DNA of 64,000 nt. Origin: an uncultured Candidatus Melainabacteria bacterium. Its GTDB lineage: Bacteria > Cyanobacteriota > Vampirovibrionia > Gastranaerophilales > Gastranaerophilaceae. The translations under genes were made by a program, and so were the position numbers. How positions within the stretch are numbered: position 1 is the stretch's first letter; the number at the start of each line of letters is the position of its first letter. Shown piece by piece: positions 43,467 through 50,648 of this stretch. Location: the NCBI GenBank assembly GCA_934754425.1, contig CAKVIN010000003.1, positions 66,391-130,390 of the forward strand. The letters run 5' to 3'. Under the pieces are notes generated by a model that was not told where the DNA came from, made no database searches, and worked only from the letters and a program-made list of their open reading frames with translations.

Positions 43467-43763
43467 ATGAAGTACAAAGAATCTTATGAAAAATATCTTG
43501 ATAAAATAATTTCTCGATATACGGGTAAAAAATCAGAAGCGTGGTTGGTAAAAGAATTGCTAGATATAAAAGAGCGTGTCATTAACCAACGACATTACAA
43601 AGGTTGGGATGAAGATAAAATCTCAACAGCAATTACTCATAGATATAACATGGCGATGTATGGCATTAGAGAGCCAGCTATGAATGATAAATTATACGAT
43701 ACTATTCGTAAAGTACTTGATGGTGCGATTGCCTATGAATCGTTACCATCAGTAGATGAATAA
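43467..43763 (+). CDS. Small soluble protein of unknown function
   Basis: 98 residues, charged and helical (KYLDKIISRYTGKKSEAWLV, ERVINQRHYKGWDEDKI). No known family. The frame opens at TTG 43461, but ATG 43467 is the likely start. It follows the FHA-like gene by 14 nt and may be co-transcribed. A 232-bp stretch without a recognised gene separates it from 43996. Confidence 0.5.
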   Translation: MKYKESYEKYLDKIISRYTGKKSEAWLVKELLDIKERVINQRHYKGWDEDKISTAITHRYNMAMYGIREPAMNDKLYDTIRKVLDGAIAYESLPSVDE

Positions 43764-43995
43764 GTTTTTTATTAGAAGTTTGTGGGATTCGGTTTTAGTT
43801 TGTAACACTGGTAAAGTCACGGGATTTAGTGTATTTAGCGAGTTATTGTTCGTTTTGATTTGTCTTGTTGTAATAATACTCTAATTGTTTCGTCCATTTT
43901 TTATGTTAAGAAATGTAAAAATCAACTTAAAAGAGGTTAATTATTTAGTGAATATATATTTTATATATATAAACGCGACGAAAGGAAATTTAATT

Positions 43996-44820
43996 ATGAC
44001 AGGATTGAAAATTGGTTCTTCTATTCCAACTAACACACAAGTACAAACTAATTCTAATGTAGCAGCAGAACAAAAAAATAATACTTCTGTTTTTACACTT
44101 TCAGGAGATAAAAATAACAATGGTGTAGTTGATTTTGATGATTTTGCAAATAAAGAAGAAGCTAAATTGTTTACTGACAAAGGTTTGATAGGAAAACCTT
44201 GGCAATATGTAAAAGAATATGTTGGAAAATTATTAAATATTAAATCTGCTAAGGTAGTTATTGCTGATAATCGACCTAATATGGTTGCACGTAATGAGAT
44301 AACTGTAGACAAGGATGGAAAAGTAATTTCTGATTATTATATTATGGATAAGGACTTAAATGGTAAACAATCATATGAAAAAAAAGATTATTCATATGAT
44401 GAACATGGTAATATTAAATCATATACTCAAAAATGTAAATATGGAGAACGCTCAGAAAGAGAGAGATTTGTAAATTTTGAAAATGAATATGATGAAAATA
44501 ATCATTTAAAAGCAAGAAGACTCGACGTAAGTCAGGATGGTATTCTAGGAGGTGAAATATTGTATTTTGATGATGATGGAAATTTGATAGCCAAAGATTT
44601 TAATGTGTCAGGTGCTGATCGTTCAAATGATTATTTTGGTGGTAAAGAATATTCTCATACTGAATATTCTAAAATAGAAAATTGTGGGTATTATGAATAC
44701 TATGTTTATACTGATACAAGAAAAACCGGTTCAGAAGAAGTAAAAGATGCTGGATTTCAAGTATATAATATTCAAAATAATTCAGTTTTGTCTTTTAGGG
44801 ACTTTGACTTGACTAAATAG
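43996..44820 (+). CDS. Protein with a dockerin/EF-hand-type calcium loop
   Basis: 274 residues. No signal peptide. GDKNNNGVVDFDDFANKEEA near residue 36 fits the DxNxNGxVDxxD calcium-binding loop of dockerin and EF-hand repeats. The remainder has YD-type motifs (YSYDEHGNIKSY, YDENNHLKARR, YFDDDGNLIAKD), as in short-repeat beta proteins. The start is ATG 43996 with AAAGGAAA upstream; the frame is open upstream to 43885, but those codons lack a ribosome site. Function unknown; possibly exported by a non-Sec route (inference). Confidence 0.6.
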   Translation: MTGLKIGSSIPTNTQVQTNSNVAAEQKNNTSVFTLSGDKNNNGVVDFDDFANKEEAKLFTDKGLIGKPWQYVKEYVGKLLNIKSAKVVIADNRPNMVARNEITVDKDGKVISDYYIMDKDLNGKQSYEKKDYSYDEHGNIKSYTQKCKYGERSERERFVNFENEYDENNHLKARRLDVSQDGILGGEILYFDDDGNLIAKDFNVSGADRSNDYFGGKEYSHTEYSKIENCGYYEYYVYTDTRKTGSEEVKDAGFQVYNIQNNSVLSFRDFDLTK

Positions 44821-45128
44821 GGTGTGGTTCACATTCTGTCAATATAAAACTTAATAAATAACAAAAAAACAATCAAAATATTTTCAATAAAATAAATGTA
44901 TGTGGATATTTGAGTGTTTCTATTCTACTTTTTTTGAGTTTTGGTGGAAGTAGAAAAATTAATGTAACTATATGCAAAGTTACAGTAGATGTACTTAAAT
45001 ACTTTGTCAACAGTGCGATTTGAACAATATGAAAAGTTTAAATTATATTAAACTGTTTTTGTTTTTTCTAATTTTAATAGAAGATTATCATGTGAAAAAT
45101 TTTTATTAAAATATAGGGAGTATGAACT
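44821..45128. other. 308-bp AT-rich gap, no gene recognised
   Basis: Very AT-rich sequence with no frame of note, no clear repeat and no terminator. It includes the GGGAG site directly before the broken recombinase and may hold the left edge of the restriction-modification insertion. Confidence 0.4.
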
Positions 45129-45713
45129 GTGGTTAAAAAGCATATTGCAGAACCAATTAAGAGCAAGAAAGATATTAAGGCCGTTGAATAGTATCTAAAA
45201 GAACATAATGAACGGGATTATGTCTTATGGGTTTTAGGAGTCAACTTTGGATTAAGAGTATCTGATATTGTTGGGTTAAATGTTTCTGATGTAGTAGATA
45301 AAACACATATTATTATTGAAAAGAAAACTCAAAAACGAAAATCTTTTAATATCAATAATAAACTAAAACGTGTTTTAAAACCTTTTATAAAAGATAGAGA
45401 TTTTGATGAACTTTTATTTTTAGGTAAACAAGGAAAAAGATTAAATCAACGTCAAGTATATCGTTTTTTGACAACAACTTGTCAAGCATTAGGAATAAAA
45501 GCTAAGGTTTCAACTCATACAATGAGAAGAACTTTCGGGTATCACCATTATCAACAATATAAAGATGTTGTAATTTTACAGAAAATATTTAATCATTCAA
45601 GTCAAAGAATTACGCTAATGTACATTGGGGGTGAACAGGATGAAATAGACTGTAGCTTTGTATATAGTTACCATATTTTAATTATTATTTTGAATGATAA
45701 TTTTATAGTATAA
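45129..45713 (+). pseudogene. Tyrosine recombinase with a premature TAG
   Basis: Starting from GTG 45129 (GGGAG upstream), 20 codons (VKKHIAEPIKSKKDIKAVE) are followed by TAG at 45189-45191, after which the frame continues YLKEHNERDYVL and the recombinase core: GLRVSDIVGL (catalytic Arg), THTMRRTFGYH (HxxR), FNHSS and a late MYIGGEQDEI, where the usual tyrosine is followed by an altered end. Size and order match the short XerC-like integrases of Firmicutes-type plasmids and islands. A CAG-to-TAG change is the simple explanation. It stands beside the restriction-modification genes. Confidence 0.8.
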
Positions 45714-45735
45714 TCTATGTGGGAGTTATTGATAC

Positions 45736-47133
45736 ATGGTATATGCGCAAATAAAAGAAAAAAGAAAAAAATATAATATTAGTCAAACAAAATTGTCATT
45801 AATATCTGGATATTCCAAGACGCAGATATCAGCATGGGAGTTGAATAAAACAAAACCTTCAAATACTCAGTTAAAAAAAATGGAAATGGTATTAGATAAA
45901 ACTATTTTTAATATTAACAATGGTCTTGATGATATTAGGAAAAAGCATATTACAACATCGCAAAAAAAAAGTCGTAAAAGAATTCCCGAAATAATAAATA
46001 CGCCAGAAGAATATATAGAAAAATTTAGCCAAAATCAACAAAATAATAATGATTATAGTAAATTATTAAAAAAAATGTATAAAAAAGCATTTTCTAAAAG
46101 AGGAAAAAATGCTCCTAAAGCAATTGCGTTATTTTCCGGTTGTGGCGGTTTTTCTCTTGGTTTTGCCGCAGAAGGATTTGATATTATAGGACATGTAGAA
46201 ATTGAAAAATCTGCAAATAGGATATATGAATCTAACTTTAAGAATAGTATTTTATTAGGTGAAGATATTTGTAATATTTCGAATGATGATATAGAAAGTT
46301 GGAAAGAAGAATTTGGGAATATCGATGTAATAATAGGAGGTCCTCCTTGTCAAGGGTATAGTCTTGCTGGAAAACGTGATCCGGAGGATATGCGAAATCA
46401 ATTGTACAAATATTATGTAAACATTGTTTCAATACTGAGGCCAAAGGTGTTTGTTTTTGAAAATGTAAGATTATTAACATCTATGAAAACAAGAGACGGA
46501 TATTTGTTTATAGATTTAATTACAGATGCATTTGAAAAAGTAGGATACAAACTCATAAGAAAAGAAATCAATGCAGCAAATTATGGTGTGCCTCAGTCTA
46601 GAGAAAGAGTTGTTATTGTGGGGATTCATAAAAAAATTAACAAATCATTTGTATTCCCTCAAGAAGAATATGCAGAAGATAACCAAAGAACATTTAGAGA
46701 TGCTACATTTGATTTACAAAATTTAGAATCTGGCGAAAAGTCTTCCGATCCACTACATTGGAGTGTATCACATCCAAAACATGTTATAAATTGGTTAAAA
46801 GATGTTCCAGAAGGATGTAGTGCACATGAAAATGAAGATTTATCTAAAAGACCTCCTAGTGGGTTTAATACTACTTATAAACGTATTAAATGGGATGAGC
46901 CTTGTTCTACAATATCTACTAATTTTAGCATGATATCTGGATCTAGGAATGTTCATCCAATATCAACTAGGGCCCTTACTATAAGAGAAGCTACACGCGT
47001 TCAGTCGTTCCCTGATGAATTTGTATTTTGTGGAAATTGGGGAGATATACGTAAATCTATTGGCAATGCTGTGCCACCTTTATTAGCAAAAGAAATTGCT
47101 AAAGAAGTTTATTTACAAATTTTTGCTAATTAA
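45736..47133 (+). CDS. DNA (cytosine-5) methyltransferase with N-terminal XRE domain
   Basis: 465 residues. Residues 1-55 are a Cro/C1 helix-turn-helix (KRKKYNISQTKLSLISGYSK). The methyltransferase follows in full: motif I ALFSGCGGFSLGF, motif IV GGPPCQGYSLAGKR with the catalytic Cys, the ENV motif VFENVRLL, motif VIII PQSRERVVIVG and motif X IGNAVPPLLA. The target recognition region lies between VIII and X; its sequence specificity cannot be read by eye. By analogy with M.SsoII and M.EcoRII, the HTH may repress its own promoter. Convergent with, and overlapping by 8 bp, the presumed cognate endonuclease. Confidence 0.9.
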   Translation: MVYAQIKEKRKKYNISQTKLSLISGYSKTQISAWELNKTKPSNTQLKKMEMVLDKTIFNINNGLDDIRKKHITTSQKKSRKRIPEIINTPEEYIEKFSQNQQNNNDYSKLLKKMYKKAFSKRGKNAPKAIALFSGCGGFSLGFAAEGFDIIGHVEIEKSANRIYESNFKNSILLGEDICNISNDDIESWKEEFGNIDVIIGGPPCQGYSLAGKRDPEDMRNQLYKYYVNIVSILRPKVFVFENVRLLTSMKTRDGYLFIDLITDAFEKVGYKLIRKEINAANYGVPQSRERVVIVGIHKKINKSFVFPQEEYAEDNQRTFRDATFDLQNLESGEKSSDPLHWSVSHPKHVINWLKDVPEGCSAHENEDLSKRPPSGFNTTYKRIKWDEPCSTISTNFSMISGSRNVHPISTRALTIREATRVQSFPDEFVFCGNWGDIRKSIGNAVPPLLAKEIAKEVYLQIFAN

Positions 47134-48103
47134 CTGATTTAAAGTATCCGGCTTTTAAATTAAATTGTAATTGAGTAGGGTGTTGTCTTTGACCTCCACG
47201 TTGAAATTGAATGAAGCCAAATCTGGGAGCTTTATGTATGTTATTGTCATTTTTATATTTACCTTTGCGTATTATATATTCAGACAATGTAAAATTGGAG
47301 TAGTCACTTGAACATTCAACTATTTCGTCCATGGAAAATATTGCTAGTGGGCAATGTTCAAAATCTTCATATTTTGATGTTTGGTGTAGTAAATATTGTG
47401 GGACATATGGGTCATCTTTATATGCTTTCTGAAATAATATCATTGATATTTTGTTTTGATGAATATTAAAAATATTTGCCCAACATTCACGAGCGCTAGA
47501 AGATAGTTCTTCCCAATAATATCTATTAGGGTCTGATACTCTTTTTTCTATATTAGACTGGGGCATTAAGTCAAGTGGCCTAAAACCTGTATCACCACAA
47601 AACATAGACAATGCATATTTGGCTTCTTCTGGAATTTCAATGTCATTATCTTCTAATAAACGACAAAAGGCACTAGCTGTTGTATAATACATTTGGTCAT
47701 TCGTAGGTGTTTTTTTGTTGCATGTTTTAACAGATATTCCTATTTCTAAAATATCATTGTTAGATTTTAGTTTTAAAAGAATATCTGATTTACATTTAGT
47801 TATTGGACAACCATTTGAATCTAATAAAATATCGCCATCATTAGATGTAGCTAAGCCACCAAGCCAATATGCCTTAACTCCATGTATTGTTATATTCATA
47901 TCATTAGCAATATATTGAAGTAACACATAAGCAGGATTTCCAATACTAACATGGCTACAATTGTCAGTTGGTATAATTTCATCAAAAACAAGTGCGTTTA
48001 TTTTTTTTGTTAAAATTTTTTCAAACTTGTGACCTTTATTTCTTCCTGAAATACCCGCCGCAATTTGTTTTTTATGCTTGTCGTTTAATGCTTTTTGTGC
48101 CAT
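47126..48103 (-). CDS. Type II restriction endonuclease, unrecognised family
   Basis: 325 residues, soluble. The centre has a nuclease-like core: KCKSDILLKLKSNNDILEIG then ISVKTCNKK, fitting the (P/S)D...(D/E)xK pattern in its variant SD...SVK form. The position, convergent with and overlapping the cytosine methyltransferase, is the main evidence for an endonuclease. I do not recognise it as HaeIII, NgoBV or another named family. The long C-terminal part with FGFIQFQRGGQRQHPTQLQF may take part in DNA recognition. Confidence 0.7.
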   Translation of the reverse strand: MAQKALNDKHKKQIAAGISGRNKGHKFEKILTKKINALVFDEIIPTDNCSHVSIGNPAYVLLQYIANDMNITIHGVKAYWLGGLATSNDGDILLDSNGCPITKCKSDILLKLKSNNDILEIGISVKTCNKKTPTNDQMYYTTASAFCRLLEDNDIEIPEEAKYALSMFCGDTGFRPLDLMPQSNIEKRVSDPNRYYWEELSSSARECWANIFNIHQNKISMILFQKAYKDDPYVPQYLLHQTSKYEDFEHCPLAIFSMDEIVECSSDYSNFTLSEYIIRKGKYKNDNNIHKAPRFGFIQFQRGGQRQHPTQLQFNLKAGYFKSVN

Positions 48104-48171
48104 AGTAAAAAAATTCTATATTCTATAACATACTAATATTATAACATATATAATAAGCCCAGTAAATATAG

Positions 48172-48198
48172 CAAAAGAGCCACTTAAGTAGCTCTTTT
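48172..48198. terminator. Hairpin terminator next to the tRNA-Arg fragment
   Basis: AAAGAGC and GCTCTTT pair, continued by ACTT/AAGT across one mismatch, with T-rich tracts on both sides. In the tRNA (minus) orientation it lies 10 nt after the 3' end and was probably the tRNA terminator. Confidence 0.6.
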
Positions 48199-48208
48199 TA
48201 CGAAAAAA

Positions 48209-48250
48209 TACGCCTGCCGCGATTCGAACGCGGGACCCTCTGCTTAGAAG
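48209..48250 (-). repeat. Attachment site: 3' fragment of tRNA-Arg(TCT)
   Basis: On the minus strand: CTTCTAA anticodon loop (TCT), GCAGA stem strand, GGGTC variable region, T arm CCGCG-TTCGAAT-CGCGG, acceptor strand CAGGCGT and discriminator A; no encoded CCA. The preceding TCCAG cannot pair with GCAGA, so the 5' half is missing. It is the left attachment site of element B. Confidence 0.85.
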
Positions 48251-48606
48251 AAGCTGGAAACCACATTCTCAGGTTTTTTCAGCTTTTTTTATAATTTATC
48301 AGAATTTGTTTCTATTGATTGCGCCACATGAATTTTAAGCCGATTTTATTCTCACAATTTATCATTACTAACCAGACTTTATCAGAAAATTTGCAACCCA
48401 AATGCAACTTCCTCCTTTATATCTGTCCACTCAACGCCACTTTTAAGGGGCGGGGAGGGGACAAAAACATAAATAGCCACCCTCATTCCGAGCCACAAAA
48501 AAATTCTGTAAATTTCAGGTAAATATTAAATTGTTAACTTTTGTAAACAATGTGCTTAAATATTTTTCTTACTCGATATAATTTTGTAAGAATAAGGGAT
48601 TTTGTT
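48251..48606. other. Element B left end with integrase arm-type sites and a GC-rich patch
   Basis: Gene-free. On the minus strand TTCTGATAAATTATA (48290-48304) and GTTGCAAATTTTCTGATAA (48379-48397) match the end of element A at the same distances from the tRNA. At 48420-48480 is a short G+C-rich patch (AAGGGGCGGGGAGGGGAC) reminiscent of chromosomal repeat C but not clearly the same. Confidence 0.65.
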
Positions 48607-48795
48607 ATGGAAAGAAAAATAATAAGAAATAGAATCAAGTGTAAACATTGCGGTGATATAATAGAATCAACAAGTGTATATGATTTTAAATTCTGCTCTT
48701 GTGGTAAGGTCGCAATAGACGGAGGCAAATGTTACTTAAAACGAACCGGCAACCCAAAAGATTGGGAAGAATTAAGCGAGTTTGATTTAGCATAA
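48607..48795 (+). CDS. DUF7695-like small zinc-binding protein
   Basis: 62 residues. Four cysteines in CKHCGDII and CSCGKVAIDGG form a zinc-ribbon-like site, with the recognisable end YLKRTGNPKDWEELSEFD of a widespread small-protein family that I recall as DUF7695; function unknown. ATG 48607 has AAGGGA upstream; the frame from 48550 is longer but lacks a ribosome site. Its stop overlaps by 9 bp the stop of the convergent radical SAM gene. Confidence 0.75.
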   Translation: MERKIIRNRIKCKHCGDIIESTSVYDFKFCSCGKVAIDGGKCYLKRTGNPKDWEELSEFDLA

Positions 48796-49890
48796 TTTAC
48801 AGATATTTTGACATAAATCTAATGCACATTTTCCACCACAAGTTATTTTGCAAGATTCTTTAGTACAGGAATTGTAATATTTTTCTCTAAAATTTGAAAA
48901 CACTTTAGAATTCCAGACTTCCTTTATTGTTGTATTCTTTAATGAAACAGCCCAATTTTTAGCTGTACAGTCAAAAGAACAAGGGTATGCATTTATTTCA
49001 GCGTCAATATACATTGAAAATCTAGCAGCTTCGCAAAAATCCAATGACTCCTTCGGAATATTTGAACAAGATTTTAATATTGCAGGCGTACAACATGTAT
49101 CGAATCCTATTTGATAAGCAAATTTATTTTCATTAATAATATTTAAAAATTTTTGAAAATAAATATTATTTAAATTTAATATTTTATTTTCACTACCAAA
49201 ACCTGCTGATTTATACAAAATAAATATTATTGCGTTAATTCCTTTTGGGAAAAGATTATTTTCTAATCTTATTATTGCTTCTTCAATGGTTTCTTTAGAT
49301 AAAACAAAATGAATATTTGTAATACATTTTGAATCAACTAATCTTTCAATTGCTTCAATAGTTTCTTTATTTGTTTCATTATTATTAGAATCTAATCTTG
49401 AATAGAATGAAATAGCACAAGCTCCACAGTATGTTTTCATCAGAGAAATTTCTCTATCAGTCATATACATTCCACTAGTTGTTAGGTTCGGAACTATATT
49501 ATATTTTCTTGTTAATTCTAAAATTTCTGCAAAATTTTCATGTTTATTTGGGTCTCCTGCTCCACCCAATGCAATTTGAAATGTTTTATTTTTAGATTGG
49601 ACTAAAATCTTTTCATAATCTTCAACACTCATATTTGGAGTATTTTTTAATTTTGCTTTTTGGTAACAATCTATTCCTGCTTTTTTACATATATCTAACT
49701 TTGCAATATGACATTGTCCCATAATGCCAATGTCTAATAGTTCCGGATATGACCTCTGTAGAGGATTTTCTCCTTTTTTGTTTAAAATGTCACTCCTTAT
49801 TAAAAAACCATTATTTGGATTAAAATATTCAATAAAATTATATTTTTTATCTTTGTATATTATCATATTACCAAATACAATTTTTCCCAT
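48787..49890 (-). CDS. Radical SAM/SPASM-type enzyme
   Basis: 367 residues. The N-terminal cluster site is C60-X7-C68-X6-C75 (GQCHIAKLDICKKAGIDCYQ), wider spaced than CX3CX2C but typical of one radical SAM/SPASM branch; QIALGGAGDPNKHENF and NLTTSGMYM are the following conserved blocks. The C-terminus is Cys-rich (CEAARFSMYIDAEINAYPCS, CTKESCKITCGGKCALDLCQ), a SPASM-like domain for extra iron-sulphur clusters. Such enzymes often modify peptides or proteins. Last of four overlapping genes; the start at 49890 overlaps the previous gene by 23 nt, and ATG 49866 is an alternative. Confidence 0.85.
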   Translation of the reverse strand: MGKIVFGNMIIYKDKKYNFIEYFNPNNGFLIRSDILNKKGENPLQRSYPELLDIGIMGQCHIAKLDICKKAGIDCYQKAKLKNTPNMSVEDYEKILVQSKNKTFQIALGGAGDPNKHENFAEILELTRKYNIVPNLTTSGMYMTDREISLMKTYCGACAISFYSRLDSNNNETNKETIEAIERLVDSKCITNIHFVLSKETIEEAIIRLENNLFPKGINAIIFILYKSAGFGSENKILNLNNIYFQKFLNIINENKFAYQIGFDTCCTPAILKSCSNIPKESLDFCEAARFSMYIDAEINAYPCSFDCTAKNWAVSLKNTTIKEVWNSKVFSNFREKYYNSCTKESCKITCGGKCALDLCQNICKLC

Positions 49891-50245
49891 TTACATAAAA
49901 ATCTTTTTCTTCTATTTCAAAAGAATCCATTGTAAAAAAGCTCGTTAATGTATCATCATCACTACTTGTATGCCCTCTTAATGAATAATATCCTTTTTGA
50001 GTCAAATCTTTCCATTTATTTGCAGTCTTTGTTCCAAAATCCCTTGATATATCTTCAAGGTTTAATGTTTCTTCGTCAGGTCTATTAAAAATATTACTGC
50101 ATAATTCCCAACCAATTTCTTCAAAAGGAGTACCTCTTTTAAAACCTAATTTATCAAAAAGAAATTGTATTGTTATTTCTTTTTTAGAAATTATTATAAA
50201 GTTCGTTGAAGAACTATTCGTCACAAACCCATTTCTAATCTTCAT
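49868..50245 (-). CDS. Small protein with an N-terminal NSSSTNF motif (possible radical SAM substrate or partner)
   Basis: 125 residues from ATG 50245 (GGTGG upstream). It begins MKIRNGFVTNSSSTNFIIIS, the MKIRNGFVSNSSSSSF-type start seen in many unrelated-looking small proteins of bacteria and phages, often near radical SAM genes. The rest is hydrophilic with no motif I recognise. It overlaps the upstream gene by 11 nt and the radical SAM gene by 23 nt, so expression is tightly coupled. A substrate role for the serine cluster is a hypothesis only. Confidence 0.65.
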   Translation of the reverse strand: MKIRNGFVTNSSSTNFIIISKKEITIQFLFDKLGFKRGTPFEEIGWELCSNIFNRPDEETLNLEDISRDFGTKTANKWKDLTQKGYYSLRGHTSSDDDTLTSFFTMDSFEIEEKDFYVNGKNCIW

Positions 50246-50648
50246 AGTCAACCACCATAATATTAAAATCGCCACCAAAAAATTCAGAGAAAAATTCAAT
50301 AAATCTATTATCATAAAATAAATTTAAAGCATTCCAGTCTGAACACATTGTAATATTTTTATAATATGAATATTTATTATTAAAGTTAGCAATTTCTTCT
50401 GAAGTAAGATTATGCTTAATTTCTAAATATTTTTTAAAAGAACCAAACTCATCTTTATAATATTTTTCATAATCTTTCTGTAGGTTAATTGCATTTTTAC
50501 AAAAGAAATCATATACTTTCTTAAAAGTATTGTACATATAACTATTTCTTTTAAATCCTAATTTATATAAAAACATAAATTTTGATGTTACAAGAGGAAA
50601 TTTGTTAAAGTAAAAATTATCTTCGATTTTAGTTGAAAATTTTTTCAT
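50235..50648 (-). CDS. Small protein in the STAND/radical SAM operon
   Basis: 137 residues, soluble, rich in Phe, Tyr, Asn and Lys (KDYEKYYKDEFGSFKKYLEI, YNTFKKVYDFFCKNAI). No family recognised. It starts at ATG 50648, overlapping the stop of the STAND gene by 4 nt (ATGA-type coupling), and its end overlaps the next start by 11 nt. Its job is unknown; position suggests an integral part of the four-gene system. Confidence 0.65.
   Translation of the reverse strand: MKKFSTKIEDNFYFNKFPLVTSKFMFLYKLGFKRNSYMYNTFKKVYDFFCKNAINLQKDYEKYYKDEFGSFKKYLEIKHNLTSEEIANFNNKYSYYKNITMCSDWNALNLFYDNRFIEFFSEFFGGDFNIMVVDYED

Noticed and set aside
45189..45191. TAG in the recombinase as a recoded amino acid
   Set aside because: TAG is used as a normal stop elsewhere (for example 16829-16831) and no recoding signal is visible; a point mutation is simpler.
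48209..48330. An intact tRNA-Arg gene
   Set aside because: Only the part from the anticodon loop to the discriminator base is tRNA-like; the 5' half does not pair.
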